A stretch of 64,000 bases of DNA from an uncultured Chloroflexota bacterium. Lineage in GTDB: Bacteria; Chloroflexota; Anaerolineae; Aggregatilineales; Phototrophicaceae. The translations under genes were made by a program, and so were the position numbers. The stretch covers positions 1 through 64,000 of the forward strand of contig CALJKV010000026.1 of assembly GCA_937974245.1 (NCBI GenBank), read 5' to 3'. Below are positions 31,201 to 39,000 of the stretch, piece after piece. Position 1 is the stretch's first letter, and each line of letters begins with the position of its first letter. The notes beneath the pieces are model-generated. The model saw nothing but the letters and a program-made list of their open reading frames with translations. It did no database searches and had not been told where the DNA came from.

Positions 31201-33024
31201 GTGCTGATCCATGCCGGCGCCGGGGGTGTGGGTATGGCAGCGATACAGTTGGCGCAGCGGGCCGGGGCGGAAATTTTCGCCACTGCTGGTAGCCCGGAAA
31301 AACGTGTGTTCCTCCAGGAAATGGGTGTGCAGCATGTGATGGACTCACGCTCGCTGGATTTTGCTGACGAGATAATGCAGATCACTGGCGGGCGCGGCGT
31401 GGATATGGTGCTGAACTCTTTGGCAGGGGACTTCATCCCTAAAAGTCTGTCGGTGTTGGCGGACAATGGGCGCTTCCTGGAAATTGGCAAGAGTGGGCTG
31501 CTCACCCCGGAAGAGGCGGCAGCCCTGGGGGGTGGTAAGTCGTACTTTATCGTGGACTGGACAGGCGATACCCGCGACAACCCGGCGCTTATCCGGGACA
31601 TTCTGCTGGAAATCACCGCCCTGATTGAAGAAGGGGCGCTGCACCCGCTGCCTTTCCGCGCCTTCCCGTTGCAGGACGCAGTGAGCGCGTTCCGCTATAT
31701 GGCGGCGGCGCGGCATACCGGCAAGATTGTCATTTCCCAAGAAACCGACGCGCTGGTTCGCCCGGACGCCACCTACTGGATTACTGGCGGGTTGGGCGGT
31801 CTGGGGCTGCTGGTTGCGGAATGGCTGGTGGAACAGGGCGCGGACAGTCTGGTACTGATGGGGCGGCGTGGCGCGGCTGAAACCGCCCGCGAAGCCATTG
31901 CCCGCATGGAGCAGGCCGGGGCGCAGGTAGTCGTTGCCCAGGGGGATGTCTCGTCCGAGGTGGACGTGAGCCGTATCCTGGAAGACATCAACCGTTCCCT
32001 GCCGCCGCTGCGGGGCATTATACACTCAGCGGGTGTGCTTGATGACGGCGGGCTGCTGGGACAGGATTGGAGCCGCTTTGATACCGTGTTCGCCCCCAAA
32101 GTAGTCGGCACCTGGCATCTGCACCGCCTGACTTATCACCTCCCGCTCGATTTCTTTGTGATGTTCTCGTCGGTGGCCTCGCTCATCGGGTCGCCGGGAC
32201 AAGGCAACCATGCCGCTGCTAACACGTTTATGGACGTGCTTGCCTATCACCGGCGGGCGCAGGGACTCCCGGCCCTGAGCATTAACTGGGGTGCGTGGTC
32301 GGAAATCGGCGCGGCGGTAGAATATGACGTTGTCGGGCGGATTGACACGCAGGGCGTGGGTGTAATCCCACCGCAAGACGGGCTGCGCGTATTGGAACGC
32401 TTAATGCAAGGTCGGGCGGCGCAGATCGGCGTCATGCCGGTGGTGTGGTCAAAGTTTCTGCGACGTTTCGCCAGTGGCTCAGAGCCGCGCTTCTTCGCAG
32501 AACTCGCCCGCGAAATCCGCCAGCAGCAGGCTGCCACTATTTCCCCCGTTTCCCAGACCGAGTCGCAGCCGGATATTTTGCGCCGGTTGGCGGAGGCTGC
32601 CCCGGCCAAACAGCACACGCTCTTGGTGGCTTTTGTTCAGGAGCAGGCGGCGCGGGTGCTGGAACTCGACTCGTCGCGTGCAATCAGCGAACGAATGCCA
32701 CTCAGTGAGATGGGACTGGACTCGCTGATGGCCGTCGAACTGCGGAATCGCCTCAGCAGCGGGCTGGGACTCAAGCGCACTCTTCCGGCGACACTGGTTT
32801 TCGATTACCCGACTGTGGAAGCAATTGCCATTTTCCTGGCGCAAGAGGCCTTGAACCTGAAACCGGCACAGCCTGAAACCACGGCAGTTGTGCCGGAAGA
32901 ATCGGCCGTGCGTGGGGATGCCGGCGGTGTGACCGGATTGCTGGATGCCCTTGAAAATTTAACGGACGAAGAGATAGACCGCCTTTTATCAGAACAGACC
33001 CGGAATAAGGACCAACGAAAATGA
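25285..33024 (+). CDS. PKS E: type I polyketide synthase, KS-AT-DH-cMT-ER-KR-ACP
   Basis: About 2579 residues, the largest protein in the window. KS has Cys212. AT has Ser663 in GHSVG and a classical malonyl-type HAFH motif at His766. DH is intact (His969, Asp1133 in DACLQ). A C-methyltransferase follows at about 1250-1640 (LEIGGGTG near 1448). ER is at about 1840-2150 (GAGGVGMAA near 1977). KR is at about 2165-2370 with Ser2296, but the tyrosine position is His2309 (GQGNHAAAN). ACP Ser2480 is in GLDSLMAVEL. This domain order is the one known from fungal highly reducing PKS. The ATG at 25285 is chosen over the upstream GTG 25261 because AGAGGA lies seven bases before it. The stop overlaps PKS F as ATGA. 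An AT-rich spacer of 71 bases separates it from PKS D. Confidence 0.92.
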   Translation: MTMTGNTGDAQLSPLKQAFLALEDLQARLDAVEYARTEPIAVVGMGCRFPGGADNPALFWDLMWNSGETISDIPADRWNVDTFFDPDPDVPGKSSVRVGSFINQPVDAFDPQVFGISPREAASMDPQQRLLLEVGWEALEDAGMAPDQLSGVAAGVFVAVTSSDYAQLFLKTGDPTLLDAYYASGIAHSVVSGRLSYVLGLQGPSLTVDTACSSSLVTLHLAVQSLRSGECRMALAGGVNLMLSPDNYIALSKYGMLAPDGRCKTFDVDANGFLRGEGCGMVVLKRLSDAQADGDRILAVIRGSALNQDGPSSGLTAPNGPAQQAVIRAALENAQVAPELVSYIETHGTGTSLGDPIEVQALGAVLCTGRSADNPLIIGSVKTNIGHLEASAGVAGFIKAVLCLQHREIPPHLHFHNPSPHIPWQKWPIVVPTERMSWEGVDGRLLAGVSSFGFSGTNAHIILEAAPDPESIEGEDRRPLHLLALSGKNDDALHAQARQLSAYLAKTPDPAIEDVCFTTNTGRAHLNHRLAVTAESAAELREKLDAFVTRGEAPGLISGLVERVDKPKIAFLFTGQGAQYIQMGRQLYETQPVFRAALDRCATILEPYLDHPLLSVMYPEAGVESALLDDTAYTQPALFALEYALAELWRSWGVEPSAVMGHSVGEFVAACVAGVFSLEDGLRLIAERGRLMSGLPAGGAMTAVFADEARVQAAIAPYSDSVSIAAVNGPDSIVISGAGADVEAIMAALKAEGVKSKRLIVSHAFHSPLMTPILQSFEKVAASVQYAPPRIRLFSNVTGQAAGPDLLSPTYWRDHVRQPVQFARTIESLSQQGYEIFLEIGPSPTLLGMGQRCLADVDNPGVWLPSLRPGRDDWEQILGSLGALYIEGVRVNWAGFAGDYPHRKIALPTYPFQRGSYWVQQLKANTRWSVTPQGDILHPLLGSRLRSPLKAIQYENTLFTDQLTYLNDHRIYGTALLPATGFIETAAAAGRLVYGGGQVEDFVIHDALVVGEDGRKVQVIVTPVEDERATFECFSQGADEDDWRPHASGTLSAAMPATPPAVSLGTVRSRCTEVVTAEAHYARLRNSGLDFGDSLKGVVEIRRRDGEALGQIRLPDAYAPELAAYHIHPALLDACLQSMAAAMPDTNEIFLPLSFDYFRLYHPVTAEVWAYAQVRAGHDGQGETFSGDVQVLDANGHVLAEILGMRFKRAGQDVLLNLAQSQVEDWLYEVDWLPLEGFEQAAEPVENIALPAPEALAGELYPRLVSLADEYRLPRYTGGLLPLLDTLSSAYIVNALQRLGWQPGLGERFSTGTLNDHLGIRQLHHRLLLGRLLDILCEDGLLERHGDEWVVIQPFPTPRDMSELLNELLVEYPEYGAQLEITGRCGQQLAEALAGQVDYLQLLFPDGAIATAERLYREPPVAHIYNGIVGQAVQAALAQLPGDRPIRILEIGGGTGGTTSYVAPVLPADRVSYLFTDISPLFIARAEQKFAEYPFIRFQTLDLEADPAAQGLAGDQFDIVIAANVIHATADLHQTLSRIQRLLVPGGLLLMLEITAPERWVDITFGLTDGWWRFTDHDLRPDYPLLKPAQWFDALHEAGFSGAAALPETSADFMEQAVIIAQRAAGVPGNWLIFADSSGTGQALAADLNARGQSYALVVPGESYAALNGNTWQINPAEAADYRRLLQDAAGGAAYRGVIHLWSLDVGAEALEWAQPLSYGSALYLVQALTTLAEPPRLWLVTQGAQPAAGTMPEAVMQSPLWGLGKVIALEHPELRCVRVDLDPADAAGSLALLAEAIWQNDAEDQLAVRHGAWTAARLVRSRGEVLNRPNSDRPMQLQITARGTLDNLVLQPVARQRPGPGQIEIRVQATGLNFKDVMNTLGMYPGDPGPLGGECAGVVTTVGADVAGIQPGDAVIALAGGSFSTYAITDAVLAVPKPPRLSFEEAATIAIPFITAYYTLIHLGGLSAGERVLIHAGAGGVGMAAIQLAQRAGAEIFATAGSPEKRVFLQEMGVQHVMDSRSLDFADEIMQITGGRGVDMVLNSLAGDFIPKSLSVLADNGRFLEIGKSGLLTPEEAAALGGGKSYFIVDWTGDTRDNPALIRDILLEITALIEEGALHPLPFRAFPLQDAVSAFRYMAAARHTGKIVISQETDALVRPDATYWITGGLGGLGLLVAEWLVEQGADSLVLMGRRGAAETAREAIARMEQAGAQVVVAQGDVSSEVDVSRILEDINRSLPPLRGIIHSAGVLDDGGLLGQDWSRFDTVFAPKVVGTWHLHRLTYHLPLDFFVMFSSVASLIGSPGQGNHAAANTFMDVLAYHRRAQGLPALSINWGAWSEIGAAVEYDVVGRIDTQGVGVIPPQDGLRVLERLMQGRAAQIGVMPVVWSKFLRRFASGSEPRFFAELAREIRQQQAATISPVSQTESQPDILRRLAEAAPAKQHTLLVAFVQEQAARVLELDSSRAISERMPLSEMGLDSLMAVELRNRLSSGLGLKRTLPATLVFDYPTVEAIAIFLAQEALNLKPAQPETTAVVPEESAVRGDAGGVTGLLDALENLTDEEIDRLLSEQTRNKDQRK

Positions 33025-36000
33025 GCGATCTTTTTGACCGGATCAGCCAACTTTCCCCTAAACGATTGGCGCTGTTGGTGATGGATTTGCAGGCTAAACT
33101 GGATGCCAGCGAACGGCGTAAGCCCGAACCCATCGCCATCATCGGTATGGGTTGCCGTTTCCCCGGCGGTGCGAATAACCCGGAACAATTCTGGGCGAAT
33201 TTGCAGAATGGCGTGGACTCCATCACCGATATTCCGGCGTCGCGCTGGGATGTCGGCCAGTTCTACGACCCCGACCCGGATGCACCCGGCAAGATTGCCA
33301 CGATGTGGGGCGGCTTTGTGGACGATATTGATCGTTTTGAGCCGCAGTTCTTTGGCATTTCCCCGCGTGAAGCGGTCACGATAGACCCGCAGCAGCGCCT
33401 GATGCTTGAGGTCAGTTGGGAGGCGCTGGAAAGCGCGGGTTATGCTCCCGATAAACTCACTGGCAGCAAAACCGGCGTCTTTGTCGGCATCTGCAACAAC
33501 GATTACGCCCAGATGGTGCTGAACGGTGATACGGAAAAATTCGATATGTATGTCTCTACTGGGAGCGCCCATAGCGTCGCCTCCGGGCGTATCTCGTACA
33601 TCCTGGGGCTGCAAGGTCCGGCGGTCTCAGTGGATACAGCCTGTTCTTCCTCGTCGGTGGCGATTTACCTTGCCGTACAGAGCCTGCGCGATGGTGAATG
33701 CCGTATGGCGCTGGCAGGAGGTGCGAATGCCATCCTCGCGCCAGAGGTGACAGTCACGCTTTCGAAGGCGAATATGATGGCGTCGGACGGGCGCTGCAAG
33801 GCGTTTGACGAATCCGCTGACGGCTTTGTGCGTTCCGAAGGCAGCGGTGCAGTGGTGCTGAAGCGTCTTTCCGACGCAGTGGCCGATGGCGATTCTATCC
33901 TGGCGGTGATTCGCGGCGCGGCCATCAATCAGGATGGGCGCAGCAACGGTCTGACCGCCCCTAACGGCCCGTCGCAGGTCTCGGTTATCCGGGATGCGCT
34001 GATGAATGCCGGGCTTGAGCCGCATGAGATCAGCTACGTGGAAACGCACGGCACGGGGACATCATTGGGCGACCCGATTGAAGTGCAGGCGTTGGGTGCG
34101 GCACTTGGGAAAGACCGTCCGGCAGGCCAGCCGTTGATGATCGGTTCGGTCAAAACCAATATCGGCCACCTCGAATCGGCGGCAGGCATCGCAGGCCTCA
34201 TCAAGCTCATCCTGAGTCTGCAACATCGCGAGATTCCGCCCCATCTCCATTTTCATCATCCCAGTTCGTATATTGCCTGGGACGAACTACCGGTCACAGT
34301 GCCTACCGAGCGCACCCCCTGGGAACTCCCAACAGGAACGCGGATTGGTGGCCTGAGTTCGTTCGGCTTCAGCGGCACTAACGTACATCTCATCGTGGAA
34401 GAAGCCCCCGTCCGCCACCCCGAACCGGTGGAAATCGAGCGACCATCGCATATCCTGACACTTTCTGCCCGCACGGAACCGGCGCTGCAACAGCTGGTCG
34501 AGCGTTACCGGGATGCACTGGCAGGACAAACACCGGGCTCACTTCCTGACGTCTGCTTTACGGCTAATGCCGGGCGAGCACACCTCAGTCACAGGCTGGC
34601 GCTGGTGGCCGACACCCTGCCGGAAATGAGGGACACCCTGTCGGCCTATTTACGAGGTGAGACGCCGGGCAACATGGTCATCGGCCAGACCGGGCCGCGC
34701 TTGGGGGCGGTGTTCCTGTTCACCGGGCAGGGTTCGCAGCATGTGGATATGGGGCGGGCGCTTTATGAGACGCAGCCGACTTTCCGCCGGGCTCTTGACC
34801 AGTGCGACGAGATTTTACAACCACTGTTAGGGCAGTCGCTCCTGGCGGTGCTGTACCCCGAACCTGGACAGGACTCGCCGCTCAATGACATCTTTTTCGC
34901 GCAACCGGCGCAGTTCGCTATCGAATATGCGCTGGCTGAATTATGGCGTTCGTGGGGCGTGGTGCCATCGGTAGTCATGGGGCACAGTGTAGGAGAATAC
35001 GCTGCCGCCTGTGTCGCCGGGGTATTCAGCCTGGAAGACGGGTTGAAGCTGGTAGCAGCGCGGGGGCGGCTGATGCAGTCCGTCTCGCAGTCCGGCGAGA
35101 TGGCAACCGTGTTTGGCTCGTATGAACGGGTCGCGGCGGCTGTCCAACCCTATACTGACCGGGTTTCTATCGCGGCAGTGAACGGGCCGGAAAGTGTGGT
35201 GATTTCCGGCGAGAAAGACGCGGTGCAGGCCGTCATAGACGCACTCAAAGGCGAGCGGATTCGCGCCCGGCACTTACAGGTGACAACGGCTTCGCATTCC
35301 CCGCTCATGAATCCGCTGCTCGATGAGTTTTGGCGGATAGCGCGGAGTATAGAATTCCGCCCACCGCAGATAGACCTCATTTCCGGGTTGACCGGGCAGC
35401 TTGCCGGGCATGAAATCGCGGGCGCTGACTACTGGCGGCGGCACATGCGCGAGAGTGTGCAGTTTTACCCGGCCATGCAGACCCTCTACGCGGGGGGCTA
35501 TCGGCTGTTTGTCGAGATTGGCCCTGCGCCGAACCTGCTGGAGATGGGACAGCGCTGCGAGTTGGGTGACGATTGCCGCTGGATACCCTCGCTGCGCCCC
35601 GGCCATACTGATTGGACGCAGATGCTCAAGAGTCTGGGTGCGTTGTATGTCGCTGGGCTGGACGTTGACTGGGCCGGATTTGACCGGGACTACCCGCGTC
35701 GCCGTGTGTCTTTGCCTACCTACCCATTCCAGCGTGAACGTTACTGGCTGGATACCCACGCCACGAGACAGCAGGTTGCCTCATTGGGTGGCGACGCCCT
35801 TCACCCGCTCCTCGGCACACGGTTGCGTTCCCCTGTGATTCAGGACATCGTGTACGAGTCGCGCCTCAACGCCTATTACCCGGCGTTCCTTGATCATCAC
35901 CGGATTTACGGCGCGGTGGTCATGCCATCGCCGGTTTACCTGGAAATGGCACTGGCCGGGGCAGAGGATGCCTTTGGCTCCGCGATGTATGGGGTGGAGA

Positions 36001-39000
36001 ACCTGAGCATTCAGGAAGCGCTGATTTTGCCGGAAGAGGGCTTCCGCACCATTCAGTTGGTTATCAAGCCGGAAGGAACGGGACGCGCTTCATTCCAGGT
36101 CTTCAGCCTGGGCGAGCGCGACGAGTGGAAACAGTACGCAAGCGGCGGACTGGCGCTGCATATGGATATGCCGCAGACCACCGACATACTGGTCCTCGCA
36201 GACATCCAGGCACGCTGTACCGACGAACTGCCCGGCAGTGCGTATTACGACCAAATTCGGGAAATCGGGCTGGAATTTGGCCCGAATTTCATGGGTATCG
36301 AGCATATCTGGCGGCGCGATGGCGAAGCCCTGGGGCAGGTTCAACTGCCGGAGGGACTCATCCACGACACAAAGGCCTACCACATTCACCCGGCCTTCCT
36401 GGATGCCTGCTTCCACCTGCTGGGCGTCCCCTTGCCGGACTACACTTTCGACACGACTTATCTTTTGATCGGGATCGACCAGTATCGGTTGTACCGCAAG
36501 CCGCAAGGCACGCGCCTGTGGAACCATACGGTATTGGCCTGGCGCGATGATAATCAAGAGACGTTTTCAGGCGATGTCAGGTTGTTCGACGAGGACGGTC
36601 AGCTTATCGGCGAGGTGACCGGCTTGCAGCTTAAACGTGCCGGAAAAGATGTGCTCATGCGCTTCGCCCAGCAGCGGCCTGGCGACTGGCTCTACCAGGT
36701 TGAATGGCTGCCAAAAGCGCAAACTGCTGCCAGCGGCGTTTCCCCGTTAGCGGGCACGGTGCTGGTGGATACTGCCGCAAGCATGACCTCCCGCCTTGAA
36801 GCGCTGGGCGACCAGCATGGGTTAGAAGGATACAGCGGCTTCTTCGCGCATGTGGATCGCCTCGTCGTGGGCTATATCCTGACAGCGTTAGCCCAGTTCG
36901 GTGTGGATGTGCATCCCGGTACGCGCTTCGACCCCGATGTACTGGGCGTGAGTGACGACCAGCGGCGGCTGTGGGCGCGACTGCTGGATATGCTGCGGGA
37001 GGACGGCGTGGCCCAGCATAGCGATGACGGGTGGGAACTCACTCAGATTCCTGATATAGACATCCGGTCATACTGGTCATGGCTGGTCGAGCAGTATCCC
37101 GATTACCGGGCGGAACTGGAGCTGATTGGTCGTTGTGGGCCGCAGTTGGCCGGGACACTGCGCGGCGCAGTTGACCCGGTAGGCCTGCTGTTCCCCGGCG
37201 GTTCGCTTAGCTCGCTGGAGCAGATTTACCAGGACGCCCCCTTTGCTCAGGTATATAACACGCTGGTCGAGCAGACCGTCACTAATTTACTGGTAGGCTG
37301 GCCGGAGGGTCGCCCGCTGCGTACTCTGGAAATCGGCGCGGGCACTGGCTCAACCACTGCCTATGTGCTGCCAGCACTGCCCGCTGCCGGAGCCGAATAC
37401 GTCTTCACCGACCTGTCGCCGCTGTTCCTGGAACGCGCCGCCGAAAAATTTGGGGCGCGGCTGCGTTACGAACGGCTGGATATTGAGCAGAATCCTGCCG
37501 GACAGGGGTTTGCCGACGGTTCATTTGATCTGGTGATTGCCGCCAACGTCCTGCACGCGACCCAGGATATACGTGAGTCGCTGGTGAATGCTCGTTCGCT
37601 GCTTGCACCAGGCGGCATCCTGCTGCTATTGGAAGGTGTCGCCCCGCAGCGTTGGGTAGATGTGACGTTCGGCTTGACCGATGGCTGGTGGCGCTTCCGG
37701 GATGCCGATCTTCGCCCGGACTACCCGCTGCTCACCGCGCAAGGCTGGCTGGATATACTGGACAGTGTGGGCTTTGTCGAACCGGCTGCGATTGCTGGAG
37801 AGCGCCCAGGGAGCATCCTTTCACAACAAGCGGTCATCCTGGCACGCACTGCGTCAGGAGATGCCGAAGCCGATATGCAGGGGACTTGGTTGATCTTCGC
37901 GGATGACGGTGGCTTGGGCGACCAGGTAGCCGCCAGCATAACCGGGCGGGGTGGGCAGTATCGCCTGGTGAAGCCGGGCGAAGCCTATCGTTCCGGTAGT
38001 GACTGCACCTGGATTAATCCTTACGAGCCCGGGGATTATCATCATCTTGTACACGATGCCGGGGACAACCTGCGCGGAGTCATCTATCTGTGGGGACTAT
38101 CGGCGACTCCCGGGGTGGACACGTCGGAAGTGGAACAGGCAGTAGCACAAGAGCTGATCTGCGGCGGCGCGTTGTATGTCACCCAGGCACTCAGCGCACT
38201 GTCGCAGCCGGCGGCGTTGTGGATGGTCACGCAGGGGGCGCAGCCAGTAGAGGGTACGGTGAGCGCGCCCGATCAATCTACGCTGTGGGGGCTGGGGCGG
38301 GTGATCGCCCTGGAACATCCCGAAATCTGGGGTGGACTGATTGACCTTGACGACCAACCCAGCGAACAGGCAGCGCTTATCCTGGCTGGTATAACACAGA
38401 TCGATGGTGAAGACCAGGTCGGCTGGCGTCATGGGAAGCGGTATGTCGCTCGGTTGCTGCCCACAACACCCCCGCTGTCAGGGCCGGTTCAGTGGGACGC
38501 TGAGGGCGCGTACCTCGTGACCGGTGGCCTGGGCGGATTGGGGTTGAAAATCGCCCGGTGGCTGGCCGAACAGGGCGCGGGGCATCTCGTTTTGATCGGG
38601 CGGCGCGGGCTGCCGGGACGTGACCACTGGAACAGTTTGCCGCTGGAGAGTGACGAACGACGCAAAGCAGATGCGATTCTGGCAATTGAGGCGCTGGGGA
38701 CGCGAGTCACCGTGGAATCAGCGGATGTCAGTGACCGGACGCGGATGACGGCCTTATTCGCCCGCTTTGGTGATACCCTGCCTCCGCTGCGTGGCATCAT
38801 CCATGCGGCGGCCAGCCTGAGCAACCAGATGCTGGCGGACATGGACATGAACACGCTGCTCGATTCACTGCGACCCAAAGTCATCGGCACGCATATCCTG
38901 GACGACCTCTCTCGCGATATGCCTCTGGATTTCATGGTGTTGTTCTCATCTACAACGGCGCTGTGGGGGTCGCGCTTCCTGGGCCACTATGCGGCGGCCA

